A stretch of DNA of 64,000 bases from assembly GCA_902611465.1 (NCBI GenBank), contig CACLZS010000001.1, positions 1-64,000 of the forward strand, read 5' to 3'. Shown in pieces: positions 20,962 to 30,781 of this stretch. This DNA is from an uncultured Pelagibacteraceae bacterium. GTDB lineage: Bacteria; Pseudomonadota; Alphaproteobacteria; Pelagibacterales; Pelagibacteraceae. The notes under the pieces are model-generated. The model was given only the letters and a program-made list of their open reading frames with translations, did not search any database and was not told the DNA's origin. The first letter of the stretch is position 1, and every line of letters begins with the position of its first letter. A program made the position numbers and the translations under genes.

Positions 20962-23034
20962 ATGTTTAAAGTAATTAAAAAAGAAATAGAAGTAGCTGGA
21001 AAAAAAATAAGTTTAGAAACAGGAAAAATAGCAAGACAAGCTGATGGAGCAATTATAGCTCAGTGTGGTGAGACAGTAGTGTTGGCAACAGCAGTTGGAG
21101 CAAAAAAAGTAAATCCAGATATGGATTACTTTCCTTTGTCTGTAAACTACCAAGAAAAATATTATGCAGCTGGTAAGATACCAGGTGGTTATTTTAAAAG
21201 AGAGGCAAGACCTACTGAAAGCGAAACATTAATTTCAAGATTAATTGATAGACCTATCAGACCATTATTTCCAGATGAATTTAAAAACGAAGTACAACTA
21301 TTACCAACAGTAATATCTTACGATAAAGAGAATGAAGCAGATATTTTATCTATCATTGCATCTTCAGCAGCTTTAGCAATCTCAGGAATGCCCTTTATGG
21401 GTCCTGTGGGAGCTTCTAGAGTTGGCTTTATTGAAGGAAAGTACGTCCTGAACCCATCTAAGACTGAATTGGAGAAATCCAGATTAGATTTAGTTGTAGC
21501 AGGAACTAAAGATGCAGTTTTAATGGTAGAGTCTGAGGCAAATGGTTTAACTGAAGAAGAAATGTTGAATGCTGTAAAATTTGGTCACGAAGGTTTTGTT
21601 CCAATAATAGAAATGATCGAAGACCTTGCGAAAGAATGTAGAAAACCAGAGTGGACAGTTGAGAAAAAAGATTTATCCGAAGTAAAAAAGAAATTAGAAG
21701 ATGAATTTACTGAAGATTTGAAAAAAGCTTTCTCTACAAGAGACAAGCAAGATAGATCAAATCAAATTTCTGAAATTACTGAAAAAGCGAAAAAATTATA
21801 TGAGGAAAATGAGGCTTACACTGATTTAGATGTAAATTCTCAACTTAAAAATTTGGAAAAATCCATTGTAAGAACTGATATTCTTAAAAATAAAAATCGT
21901 ATAGATGGAAGAGGTCTAGCAGATGTAAGACCAATTATGTGCGAAGTAGGTATTCTACCTAGAGTTCATGGTTCAGCATTGTTTACAAGAGGTGAAACGC
22001 AAGCGATTGTAACAACAACTTTAGGTACATCAGATGATGAACAAAGAATAGAGAGTTTAGACGGTCTTCAGAAAGAAAGATTTATGTTGCATTATAACTT
22101 CCCTCCTTTTTCAGTCGGTGAAACTGGAAGAATTGGAACAGGTAGAAGAGAGATAGGACATGGAAAATTAGCATGGCGAGCAATTAACTCATCACTTCCA
22201 TCAAAAGAGAGTTTTCCTTACACATTTAGAATTGTATCAGAAATAACGGAGTCTAATGGATCATCTTCTATGGCAACTGTTTGTGGAACTTCACTTGCTC
22301 TTATGGATGCAGGTGTTCCGATCAAAGAGCCAGTTGCTGGAATTGCAATGGGTTTAATAAAAGAAGGTGATGATTTCTCTGTACTATCAGATATTCTTGG
22401 TGATGAAGACCACCTTGGAGATATGGATTTTAAAGTTGCAGGCACTAAAGACGGGATCACATCATTACAAATGGATATTAAGATTACAGGAATTACATTT
22501 GAAATAATGGAGCAGGCTTTAAACCAAGCTAAAGATGGAAGAATTCATATTCTAGGTGAAATGAATAAGGCATTAGATAAATCTAGAGATGATGTTGGAA
22601 AACACACTCCAAAAATGGAAAAAATTACGGTCGATAAAAAAGATATAGCTGCCGTGATTGGAAAAGGTGGAGCAACGATTAGAGAAATTGTCGAAAAATC
22701 TGGTGCTAAAGTTGATGTAAATGATGAAGGTACAGTAACAGTTGCTGCTCCAGATGAAGAGTCTAGAAATGTTGCTATGCAAATGATCAAAGACATAACA
22801 GCTAAAGCTGAATTAAATAAAATTTATAATGGAAAAGTTATGAAAATTATGGAATTTGGTGCATTTGTAAATTTCCTTGGAAAGCAAGATGGACTTGTGC
22901 ATATTTCTGAGCTAGCAGATAAAAGAGTTGCTAAGGTAACCGATGTTGTCAAAGAAGGTGATGAAGTTAAAGTAAAAGTCATTGGATTTGATAGAGGAAA
23001 AGTAAAACTTTCTATAAAGCAGGCTGCTATATAG
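20962..23034 (+). CDS. pnp: Polyribonucleotide nucleotidyltransferase
   Basis: RNase PH domains, KH ([20 protein letters not shown]) and S1 domains. Confidence 0.98.
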   Translation: MFKVIKKEIEVAGKKISLETGKIARQADGAIIAQCGETVVLATAVGAKKVNPDMDYFPLSVNYQEKYYAAGKIPGGYFKREARPTESETLISRLIDRPIRPLFPDEFKNEVQLLPTVISYDKENEADILSIIASSAALAISGMPFMGPVGASRVGFIEGKYVLNPSKTELEKSRLDLVVAGTKDAVLMVESEANGLTEEEMLNAVKFGHEGFVPIIEMIEDLAKECRKPEWTVEKKDLSEVKKKLEDEFTEDLKKAFSTRDKQDRSNQISEITEKAKKLYEENEAYTDLDVNSQLKNLEKSIVRTDILKNKNRIDGRGLADVRPIMCEVGILPRVHGSALFTRGETQAIVTTTLGTSDDEQRIESLDGLQKERFMLHYNFPPFSVGETGRIGTGRREIGHGKLAWRAINSSLPSKESFPYTFRIVSEITESNGSSSMATVCGTSLALMDAGVPIKEPVAGIAMGLIKEGDDFSVLSDILGDEDHLGDMDFKVAGTKDGITSLQMDIKITGITFEIMEQALNQAKDGRIHILGEMNKALDKSRDDVGKHTPKMEKITVDKKDIAAVIGKGGATIREIVEKSGAKVDVNDEGTVTVAAPDEESRNVAMQMIKDITAKAELNKIYNGKVMKIMEFGAFVNFLGKQDGLVHISELADKRVAKVTDVVKEGDEVKVKVIGFDRGKVKLSIKQAAI

Positions 23035-23038
23035 GTAA

Positions 23039-23419
23039 ATGTCCAACCCATTTATTTTAATTGCTAGAATACGTGTTAAAGAGGGCAAGGTTGAAGAGTA
23101 TCTCAAGATAGCAAAAGAGGCTGATGATGCTGTTAATGCATCAGAGCCAGACATGCTTATTCATACTTTTGATCAAGATCCAACTGATCCTTTAGAGTTT
23201 ACTTGGAGTGAAGTTTACCGAAATAGTGAAGCTATGCTGCATCATCTAAATAATGCCCCAGTACAAGCTTATGTTGAAAAACACAACAAAATTGCGGATA
23301 GATTCGAAATAGAAGTGTATGGAAATATTACGGAAGAGACTTTCAAGGCAATAAAAGATACAAATATCCCTTTCAAGCATTTTAAAACTACTAATGTTGG
23401 TTATATCAGAAAAATATAA
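23039..23419 (+). CDS. Antibiotic biosynthesis monooxygenase (ABM) fold protein
   Basis: ILIARIRVKEGKVEEYLKIAKEADDAVNASEPDMLIHTFDQDP; ABM-like length and pattern. Confidence 0.75.
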   Translation: MSNPFILIARIRVKEGKVEEYLKIAKEADDAVNASEPDMLIHTFDQDPTDPLEFTWSEVYRNSEAMLHHLNNAPVQAYVEKHNKIADRFEIEVYGNITEETFKAIKDTNIPFKHFKTTNVGYIRKI

Positions 23420-23422
23420 TTA

Positions 23423-23914
23423 CTAACTCTCTGGGACGAAAAGCAAGCAAAGACCATTGCTACAATATCTTTTTCCACCATCTGGACCATCATTGAATAC
23501 ATGGCCGTGATGAGCACCACAATTTGCACAAGAATACTCTGTTCTTTTCATTCCAAATGAATAGTCAGTTTTTGTTACAAATGCGCCTGGTATTGCCTCG
23601 GTAAATGATGGCCAACCAGTTCCACTATCAAATTTTGCAGTGGACTCAAATAGTTTCACACCACAATTTGCACAATGATATGACCCTTTTCTTTTCTCAT
23701 AATTTAATTCGCTAGTACCTGCACGCTCAGTACCCTCTTCAAACATTATTATTTTTTGCTCATTTGTAAGATCAGGATTAATTATATTGTATTCACTCTC
23801 ATCTTTTTTTAATTTTTTTTTAAAACCCACTATGTTATTTGCTAATGATGTTAATGGGTAAAATATGAAACCTAAAATAGAAGCCCCAGCAATTTTCAAA
23901 AACTTTCTTTTCAC
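23423..23914 (-). CDS. msrB: Peptide-methionine (R)-S-oxide reductase with N-terminal signal sequence
   Basis: FDSGTGWPSFTEAIPGA, CANCGAHHGHVFNDGPDGGKRYCSNG; GTG start; hydrophobic leader MKRKFLKIAGASILGFIFYPLTSLA. Confidence 0.93.
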   Translation of the reverse strand: MKRKFLKIAGASILGFIFYPLTSLANNIVGFKKKLKKDESEYNIINPDLTNEQKIIMFEEGTERAGTSELNYEKRKGSYHCANCGVKLFESTAKFDSGTGWPSFTEAIPGAFVTKTDYSFGMKRTEYSCANCGAHHGHVFNDGPDGGKRYCSNGLCLLFVPES

Positions 23915-23923
23915 AATAATTAT

Positions 23924-24079
23924 TTATTTCTTATTTATTTTTTTCCCAAGTCTATTTATTAAAAATAAAGCTACAGCAGTCAATAGGGCAAAAACTTCTA
24001 GTGCATGACCAGAACCCTCAAGAATTAATTGAACAAAGATAAATATTATACAAACTACAAACCAAACTAAAATTAGCAT
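23924..24079 (-). CDS. Small (51 aa) hydrophobic membrane protein, not in supplied ORF track
   Basis: Hand translation MLILVWFVVCIIFIFVQLILEGSGHALEVFALLTAVALFLINRLGKKINKK*; two predicted TM stretches; fills the msrB-fabI gap. Confidence 0.55.
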   Translation of the reverse strand: MLILVWFVVCIIFIFVQLILEGSGHALEVFALLTAVALFLINRLGKKINKK

Positions 24080-24091
24080 ATTAATAAACTC

Positions 24092-24877
24092 TTAAGATAT
24101 ATTTTTTGGATCTGGCATACCTACTTTATTGTAACCAGCATCAACATAGTGAATTTCACCTGTAACTCCGCCTGCCATATCGCTTAGTAGATATAATGCT
24201 GAGTTTCCAACATCCATATTATCTACATTTCTCTTTAAAAAAGAATGATCTGCATTCCATTTATATAAGAATTTAGCATCCCCAATAGCTGATGCTGCCA
24301 AAGTCTTAATTGGACCTGCACTTATTGCGTTAACTCTTATTCCTTTAGCACCTAAATCTCTAGCTAAGTATTTAACACTAGATTCTAATGCAGCTTTACA
24401 AACACCCATTACATTATAATTAGGGATTGCTTTACTAGCCTCATAGCTAAGTGTAATCAAGCTGCCACCCTCTTTCATAACTTTTGAAGCTTCTTTTGCA
24501 ACTTCAGTAAATGAAAAGCATGAAATAAGCATACTTCTTAAAAAATTTTCTCTTGTTGTATTTAGATATTCTCCTGAAAGCTCAGATTTATCTGAAAAAG
24601 CAATAGCGTGAACAACAAAATCAATTTCTCCCCATTGACATTTAATATCTTCAAATAATTTTATTACATCTTCTTTTTTTTCAACATCACAGCTAAAAGT
24701 AACATTAGAATTTAGTTTTTTTGCAAGAGGAACCACTCTTTTTTTAAGAGCATCACCTAAATATGTAAAAGCTAATTCAGCACCTGCTTCTGAAAGTTTT
24801 TGAGATATACCCCAAGCAATAGATCTCTCATTAGCAACACCCATTATTAGTCCTTTTTTACCCTTCATTAATGACAT
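24092..24877 (-). CDS. fabI: Enoyl-[acyl-carrier-protein] reductase (NADH) FabI
   Basis: GKKGLIMGVANERSIAWGI, NVMGVCKAALE, RVNAISAGPIKTLAASAIGD. Confidence 0.96.
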   Translation of the reverse strand: MSLMKGKKGLIMGVANERSIAWGISQKLSEAGAELAFTYLGDALKKRVVPLAKKLNSNVTFSCDVEKKEDVIKLFEDIKCQWGEIDFVVHAIAFSDKSELSGEYLNTTRENFLRSMLISCFSFTEVAKEASKVMKEGGSLITLSYEASKAIPNYNVMGVCKAALESSVKYLARDLGAKGIRVNAISAGPIKTLAASAIGDAKFLYKWNADHSFLKRNVDNMDVGNSALYLLSDMAGGVTGEIHYVDAGYNKVGMPDPKNIS

Positions 24878-24880
24878 TAA

Positions 24881-26092
24881 TTAAACTCTCTCAAATACTA
24901 GAGTTGCATTTGTTCCACCAAAACCAAAACTATTAGACATGACAGTATTTAATGTTGCTTCTGTTTCTGTTTTTGCAACTATTGGAAATTTTTTAGCCTC
25001 ATCATCCATTTCACTTATGTTAGCTGAGCCTGTAATAAAATTATTTTTCATCATAATTAAACAATATATTGCTTCATGCACTGATGCAGCTCCTAACGGA
25101 TGACCTGATAAAGATTTGGTCGAACTAATCTTAGGAATTTCATCTCCAAAAGCATCTCTAACAGCATTTAATTCAGTAATATCTCCCACTGGAGTAGAAG
25201 TTCCATGAGTATTTATATAGTCTACTTTATTTTTTGAAGTTGCCATAGCCATTTGCATACATCTTACTGCACCCTCACCAGAAGGTGCTACCATATCATA
25301 TCCATCTGATGTTGCTCCATAACCTGTTAATTCTGCGTATATTTTAGCTCCTCTTGCTTTAGCGTGTTCATATTCCTCAAGAACTAAAACTCCTGCACCT
25401 CCAGCAATTACAAAACCATCTCTAGTTTTATCGTAAGCTCTTGATGCTTTCTCAGGTGTATCATTATATTTTGAGGATAAAGCTGTCATTGCATCAAACA
25501 TGGCTGTCATAGCCCAGTGTATCTCTTCGCTACCACCTGCAAAAACTACATCCTGTTTACCCATTTGGATAAGTTCCATAGAGTTTCCTATACAGTGCCC
25601 ACTTGTTGCGCAGGCTGAACTCATTGTGTAGTTTGTTCCCTTAATTTTAAATGGAACAGCGAGCGTTGCTGATGCGGTACTCGCCATAGTTCTAGGTACA
25701 ATAAATGGTCCCATCAATTTTGGAGTTTTAGCTCTAGTTTTATCAGCTGCCAAAATGACATTTTCAATTGAAGGTCCACCTGAACCCATAACAATTCCTG
25801 TTTTGAAATTACTTACTTCACTTTCTTCCAAGCCAGAATCTTCAATAGCCTCTTTCATTGCAATATAATTGTAAGCAGATCCCGAACCCATAAATCTAAT
25901 TGTTTTTCTATCTATATGATCCTCAAGTTTTATATTAGGCTTTCCATGAATATGACTTTTAAGATTGTGCTCTTTATATTCTTCTGAAAAAGAAATTCCT
26001 GATTTTGTATTTAGTAATGATTGATGAACCTCCTCTTGATTATTCCCAAGACATGAAACAATTCCTAAACCTGTAATTACTACTCTTCGCAT
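24881..26092 (-). CDS. fabB: 3-oxoacyl-[acyl-carrier-protein] synthase I
   Basis: [56 protein letters not shown]. Confidence 0.96.
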   Translation of the reverse strand: MRRVVITGLGIVSCLGNNQEEVHQSLLNTKSGISFSEEYKEHNLKSHIHGKPNIKLEDHIDRKTIRFMGSGSAYNYIAMKEAIEDSGLEESEVSNFKTGIVMGSGGPSIENVILAADKTRAKTPKLMGPFIVPRTMASTASATLAVPFKIKGTNYTMSSACATSGHCIGNSMELIQMGKQDVVFAGGSEEIHWAMTAMFDAMTALSSKYNDTPEKASRAYDKTRDGFVIAGGAGVLVLEEYEHAKARGAKIYAELTGYGATSDGYDMVAPSGEGAVRCMQMAMATSKNKVDYINTHGTSTPVGDITELNAVRDAFGDEIPKISSTKSLSGHPLGAASVHEAIYCLIMMKNNFITGSANISEMDDEAKKFPIVAKTETEATLNTVMSNSFGFGGTNATLVFERV

Positions 26093-26592
26093 TATTTAAA
26101 TAATCCTACTTTTAAACTGTCAGCAGAGTATATTTTTTTACCATCAGCAAGAAGAATACCATTTGCTAGTCCAACAGTTGTTTCACCTTTAATTAATATT
26201 CTTTTCATATCAATAATATATGTCGCCATTTTGACATTCTTTAAAACCTCTCCTGTAAACTTTACCGTGCTTACTCCTAAAGCTCTTCCCCTTCCTGGAT
26301 TTCCAAGCCAACCCAGGTAAAAACCAACTAGTTGCCACATCGCATCCAAACCTAAACATCCTGGCATGACTGGATCCTCTTTAAAGTGACAATTAAAAAA
26401 CCACATATCATCTTTTATATCGAGTTCAGCCTTCATTATCCCTTTGTCAAAAGCTCCATTTTTTTCACTAATTTCGGTAATTCTATCAAACATTAGCATT
26501 GGTGGAGAAGGTAATTTTGCATTTCCAGGGCCAAAAAGTTCGCCTTTTGCGCAGCTTATTAATTCGTCATAATTAAAGGAACTTTTTTTCAT
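26092..26592 (-). CDS. fabA: 3-hydroxydecanoyl-[ACP] dehydratase FabA
   Basis: [47 protein letters not shown]; internal Met at 26592 chosen because it matches the FabA N-terminus (listed ORF extends to 26721). Confidence 0.94.
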   Translation of the reverse strand: MKKSSFNYDELISCAKGELFGPGNAKLPSPPMLMFDRITEISEKNGAFDKGIMKAELDIKDDMWFFNCHFKEDPVMPGCLGLDAMWQLVGFYLGWLGNPGRGRALGVSTVKFTGEVLKNVKMATYIIDMKRILIKGETTVGLANGILLADGKKIYSADSLKVGLFK

Positions 26593-26641
26593 ATTTTTTA
26601 ATCTTATTACTTGATTTACAAACATTATAATATAGATATTC

Positions 26642-26659
26642 TTTAGAATAATTATAATT
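26642..26659 (+). promoter_or_regulatory. Putative Irr/ICE-like operator at irr
   Basis: TTTAGAATAATTATAATT immediately upstream of the irr start; 15/18 match to the rubrerythrin box at 27176. Confidence 0.45.
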
Positions 26660-26663
26660 AGTG

Positions 26664-27092
26664 ATGGCTTACGCTGACCAATATATTGATAAATTAAGAA
26701 AATCAGGAATAAGACCCACAAAACAAAGAATTAAAATTTGTGAGGTGTTGTTTGATGCTGAAAAGACCTTTCACTTTACTATCAAAGAGCTGGTTAGAAT
26801 CATCGAAAATCAAGCAAATATGAAGGTTTCTTTAGCAACTGTTTACAACACTGTTCATGCATTCATGAAAAAGGGTTATTTAAAAGAGATTCCACTAAAT
26901 GCTTCACAAAGTTACTACGATACAAATGTAACTCATCATCACCATTTCTTTGATGAAGATGAAAATAAATTGATTGATATTCATCAAGATGATGTTGGTG
27001 AAGTTATTATTAAGAGAACTATCCCAGGAAAAAAAATAAGATCAGTAGAAGTTATCGCTAAAATTGTGAGTGATAATCAATCTCAAAAATAA
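26664..27092 (+). CDS. irr: Fur-family iron response regulator Irr
   Basis: [50 protein letters not shown]; divergent from fabA as in many alphaproteobacteria. Confidence 0.9.
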   Translation: MAYADQYIDKLRKSGIRPTKQRIKICEVLFDAEKTFHFTIKELVRIIENQANMKVSLATVYNTVHAFMKKGYLKEIPLNASQSYYDTNVTHHHHFFDEDENKLIDIHQDDVGEVIIKRTIPGKKIRSVEVIAKIVSDNQSQK

Positions 27093-27141
27093 TTTTATAA
27101 TATCAATAGTTTAAATAGTAAATTATATTTATTCTAAACTG

Positions 27142-27169
27142 TTGACATATTAATATTCCTCTATATATA
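27142..27169 (+). promoter_or_regulatory. Sigma70-like promoter for rubrerythrin
   Basis: TTGACA - 16 nt - TATATA. Confidence 0.6.
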
Positions 27170-27175
27170 AACCAC

Positions 27176-27193
27176 TTTAGAATCATTATTAAT
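27176..27193 (+). promoter_or_regulatory. Putative Irr/ICE-like operator at rubrerythrin promoter
   Basis: TTTAGAATCATTATTAAT at the predicted transcription start. Confidence 0.45.
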
Positions 27194-27206
27194 AGTAGGA
27201 GTAAAT

Positions 27207-27623
27207 ATGTCATTAAAAGGTAGTAAAACAGAGGAAAATTTAAAAGAAGCATTTGCTGGAGAAAGCCAAGCAAATAGAAGATATCTTTATTTTGCTCAAA
27301 AAGCGGATGTTGAAGGCTTTAACGATGTTGCAGCGGTATTTAGATCAACTGCAGAAGGTGAAACTGGACATGCTCATGGCCACTTAGAATATTTAGAAGA
27401 AGTAGGTGATCCAGCAACTGGTAAGCCAATTGGTGAAACAAAAGCCAATCTTGAGTCTGCAATTCAAGGTGAAACACATGAGTACACAGATATGTACCCT
27501 GGAATGGCTAAAACAGCTAGAGACGAAGGTTTTGATGAAATAGCTGATTGGTTTGAGACTTTAGCAAAAGCTGAAAAATCACACGCGGGTAAATTTCAAA
27601 AGACTTTAGAAAGCATCGCTTAA
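27207..27623 (+). CDS. Rubrerythrin
   Basis: [54 protein letters not shown]. Confidence 0.95.
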   Translation: MSLKGSKTEENLKEAFAGESQANRRYLYFAQKADVEGFNDVAAVFRSTAEGETGHAHGHLEYLEEVGDPATGKPIGETKANLESAIQGETHEYTDMYPGMAKTARDEGFDEIADWFETLAKAEKSHAGKFQKTLESIA

Positions 27624-27629
27624 ACAAAA

Positions 27630-27659
27630 TTTGTGGACGAAACCCCTCTCGTCCACAAA
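27630..27659 (+). terminator. Strong intercistronic hairpin (attenuator/processing element) after rubrerythrin
   Basis: TTTGTGGACGA-AACCCCTC-TCGTCCACAAA, 11-bp perfect stem; only a weak downstream T tract. Confidence 0.6.
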
Positions 27660-27681
27660 AACCACATTTTTAAAAAAATCT

Positions 27682-29007
27682 ATGAGTAAAGAAGGCAGCA
27701 CACAAGCACCTACAAGGCACCCATTAAAATTTAGGGATCCAGATTTTATAAATCCTGAAAAAATTGATCAGGAAATGAGAAGAGTATTTGATATCTGTCA
27801 TGGATGTAGAAGATGTTTTAATTTGTGTGACAGTTTTCCAAAATTATTTGATTACATTGATGAAACTGAGGGAGGCGAAGTATCAGATCTTTCAAGTGAT
27901 AAATTTAAACCTGTTGTGGATGCCTGCACTTTATGTGACATGTGTTTTATGACTAAATGTCCATATGTACCACCACACGAATTTGATTTAGATTTTCCAC
28001 ATTTGATGTTGAGATATAGAACGGCTCAAAGAAAAAATGGAGATATATCAAAAACTGCTAACCAATTAACTCAAATTGATCGAAATTCAAAAATAGGAAT
28101 ATTTTTTAGCTTTTTTATAAATTGGATTACCAATGTCAAAAATAAATTTGCTAGAAAAGTTTTAGAATTTTTTACTGGAATAGATAAAAGAGCTATTTTA
28201 CCAAAATATAATAAAGAAACATTTGCAAATTATTTTCAAAAATTTAAAAAAAATATATTACCAAAACATAAAGAAAGAAAAGTTGTAATCTATTCCACTT
28301 GTTTTGTTAACTTTAATAAGAAAAAAACTGGAGAAGCAGCTTTGAAAGTACTGCATCATAATAATGTAGAGGTAGAGCATTCTTATGCAGGTTGTTGTGG
28401 TATGCCTTATCTGGAACAAGCAGATCTAGATCAAGTTACAAAGCAAGCAGAGTTAGTTTCCAGAGAATTAATCAAATATGTTGAAAAAGGTTATAAAGTA
28501 GTAACCTTAACAGCAAGTTGTGGATTGATGTTAAAGTTCGAATGGCCTTTATTGATGCCAAATGATGGGATAATTAAAAAACTTTCTCAAAATACTCTCG
28601 ATATTGATGAATATGTAATGGATATTGCCAACAAAGAAGGGTTGGTAGATGGTTTGAAAGAAATTGATGGAGGAGTAACAGTGCATAATGCTTGTCATGC
28701 TAGAGCACAAAATATGGGTAATAAGGCAAGAGATATGCTTAAATTAATTCCAAATATTAAATTAGATGTTGTTGAGAGATGTGCTGGTCATGGAGGAACC
28801 TTTGGTATTATGAAAGAAACCCATGACATAGCAAATAAAGTGGGCAAAACTACCGCAAGTACTGTTAAAAGAAAAAATAATAAATACATGGCTTCTGATT
28901 GTCCATTAGCCGGCAAACATATTAAACAGTTAGCTGATGATACAAATATTGTTAATGATGAAGCTGTGCACCCAATTGAGATAGTTTCAAAAAGTTATGG
29001 ATTATAA
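27682..29007 (+). CDS. GlpC/HdrD-like Fe-S oxidoreductase (two CxxCxxC clusters, CCG domains)
   Basis: CHGCRRCFNLCDSFP, CTLCDMCFMTKCPYVPPHEF, AGCCGMPYLEQ; start at 27682 (MSKEGSTQAP) preferred because the upstream part of the ORF lies in the hairpin. Confidence 0.85.
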   Translation: MSKEGSTQAPTRHPLKFRDPDFINPEKIDQEMRRVFDICHGCRRCFNLCDSFPKLFDYIDETEGGEVSDLSSDKFKPVVDACTLCDMCFMTKCPYVPPHEFDLDFPHLMLRYRTAQRKNGDISKTANQLTQIDRNSKIGIFFSFFINWITNVKNKFARKVLEFFTGIDKRAILPKYNKETFANYFQKFKKNILPKHKERKVVIYSTCFVNFNKKKTGEAALKVLHHNNVEVEHSYAGCCGMPYLEQADLDQVTKQAELVSRELIKYVEKGYKVVTLTASCGLMLKFEWPLLMPNDGIIKKLSQNTLDIDEYVMDIANKEGLVDGLKEIDGGVTVHNACHARAQNMGNKARDMLKLIPNIKLDVVERCAGHGGTFGIMKETHDIANKVGKTTASTVKRKNNKYMASDCPLAGKHIKQLADDTNIVNDEAVHPIEIVSKSYGL

Positions 29008-29602
29008 AATGTCAAAAGAACAAAAAATTATTACAAAAGATGATCTTCTTCCTTTAGATGCATACACAAAGGTTAGAAGACAAATGAGAAAAGAATTAGT
29101 TCAGTTTAAAAAAAATAGAAGAGTTCTTTTAGGGCCTTATGCAACATTTTATTTTGAATGTTATGAAACAATGATAGCCCAAGTTCAAGAAATGCTTTAC
29201 ATTGAAAAAGGCGGAGACGAACAAGTTGCAGACGAACTTGCGGCTTATAATCCTTTAATCCCTAATGGAAAAGAATTAGTTGCCACTTTAATGTTTGAGA
29301 TAGACAATCCAATTATTAGAGCAGAGTTTCTTGGAAAGTTAGGTGGAGTAGAAAATAATATATTTATTAAAGTTGGGGACGAAAAAATTTATGCAGTTCC
29401 AGAAATGGATGTTGATAGAACTTCAGAGGATGGAAAAGCATCTTCAGTTCAATTCATACATTTTAAATTTTCAGATGATCAAGTAAATAAGTTCAAAGAC
29501 CAAAATAATTCAATTGAAGTAGGTATTGATCATAAAGAATACTCACACACAACTAAATTTTCGGAAGATAATATTAAAGCTCTTTCTGCAGACTTTAATT
29601 AA
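28997..29602 (+). CDS. DUF3501 family protein
   Basis: KVRRQMRKELVQFKKNRRVLLGPYATFYFECYETMIAQVQEMLYIEKGG; adjacent to rubrerythrin and Fe-S oxidoreductase. Confidence 0.8.
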   Translation: MDYKMSKEQKIITKDDLLPLDAYTKVRRQMRKELVQFKKNRRVLLGPYATFYFECYETMIAQVQEMLYIEKGGDEQVADELAAYNPLIPNGKELVATLMFEIDNPIIRAEFLGKLGGVENNIFIKVGDEKIYAVPEMDVDRTSEDGKASSVQFIHFKFSDDQVNKFKDQNNSIEVGIDHKEYSHTTKFSEDNIKALSADFN

Positions 29603-30050
29603 CGATACCCCAAATTTTGTCATCTTTCAAAATCCAACCTGAGTAATCGCCCGAACTTATATTACACCATTTTTCTTCGCATTTAATAACTTTTAAAAGA
29701 CGACCCTTATCCAACTTTGCCAATGGTTTTGAATATTTCGTAGGTTTTCTAAATAGAATTTTTTCAGATTTGGTGATTATAGAACGTGAATTCCTCAATT
29801 GTGAAATATGGATCCAACCACTATTTTTTTTATGATCAATAACTCTTCTGAAATTTTCTTTTTTATCGATTACTTTTAGAGGTAATTCTATCTTTCTATA
29901 AACATATTTAATTGGATAATCAAAGCTTGGACCGTATCTAACATTTACTTTTTTATTTTTTAACATCAGAAAATAATTATTTTCTTGAGCGAACGACGAA
30001 AATGGTAAAAGAAAAAAAAATGAAAGTATTAAATATTTTCGCATATACAT
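29595..30050 (-). CDS. Exported SH3-domain protein
   Basis: Signal peptide MRKYLILSFFFLLPFSSFAQ; KKVNVRYGPSFDYPIKYVYRKIELPLKVIDKKENFRRVID SH3-like repeats. Confidence 0.8.
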   Translation of the reverse strand: MYMRKYLILSFFFLLPFSSFAQENNYFLMLKNKKVNVRYGPSFDYPIKYVYRKIELPLKVIDKKENFRRVIDHKKNSGWIHISQLRNSRSIITKSEKILFRKPTKYSKPLAKLDKGRLLKVIKCEEKWCNISSGDYSGWILKDDKIWGIVN

Positions 30051-30778
30051 TCTTTTCTTTTTCTAAATAATACTTTTCTAAATTTAAGATTTAATAAATC
30101 TATTATTAAAATATGGGAATTTAAATTTTTACCAACATTTAAAATTGCCTTCAGAACCTCATTGGCTTGTAGGCTACCCGTAATAACTGCCGTTGATCCC
30201 AATATACCATCTGTTTCACAATCCAAAACTCCTTCTGCTGGTTCTCCTTGGTAGAAACATTTTAAACAGGGACTTTTCTTTAAATTAAAATCAAATGTAA
30301 AAATATGTCCTTCAAATTTACTTATAGCTCCAATAATAAGTTTTTTTTTATATTTTAACGAAAATTTATTTAAAAGAAATTTTGCTTTAAAATTGTCTGT
30401 ACCATCAACAATAACATCATATTGTTTAAGAATTTTTCCTAAATTTTTATCTTCTGCTTTAACTCTATATATTTTTACTTTTACTTCTTTATTAATTTTA
30501 TTAATTTTTTTTTTTAAAATATTAACTTTATATTTTCCAACATCATCAGAGGTGAACATAACTTGTCGATGTAAATTTGATATAGTCACTTTATCATGGT
30601 CCATTATCCCAATTTTGCCAATACCTGCTCTTGAAAGTAAATCAATCACTGGTGATCCTAAACCACCACATCCAACAACTAGAACTTTGGAATTTTGAAT
30701 TTTTTTTTGACCTAAAACCCCAACTTTTTTTAAAATAATCTGTCTTGAATATCGCTCGAGGTCTTTGTTACTAAACAT
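30029..30778 (-). CDS. MoeB/ThiF/HesA family adenylyltransferase
   Basis: RYSRQIILKKVGVLGQKKIQNSKVLVVGCGGLGSPVIDLLSRAGIG; VDGTDNFKAKFLLN. Confidence 0.92.
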   Translation of the reverse strand: MFSNKDLERYSRQIILKKVGVLGQKKIQNSKVLVVGCGGLGSPVIDLLSRAGIGKIGIMDHDKVTISNLHRQVMFTSDDVGKYKVNILKKKINKINKEVKVKIYRVKAEDKNLGKILKQYDVIVDGTDNFKAKFLLNKFSLKYKKKLIIGAISKFEGHIFTFDFNLKKSPCLKCFYQGEPAEGVLDCETDGILGSTAVITGSLQANEVLKAILNVGKNLNSHILIIDLLNLKFRKVLFRKRKECICENI

Positions 30779-30781
30779 TTA

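Noticed and set aside
22545-23154. Cluster of overlapping minus-strand ORFs (22545-22796, 22573-22782, 22824-23051, 22912-23154)
   Set aside because: All antisense to the pnp KH/S1 region and the ABM gene; mutually overlapping, low-complexity Ser/Ile-rich translations.
30393-30698. 101-aa plus-strand ORF
   Set aside because: Antisense to the MoeB/ThiF nucleotide-binding region.
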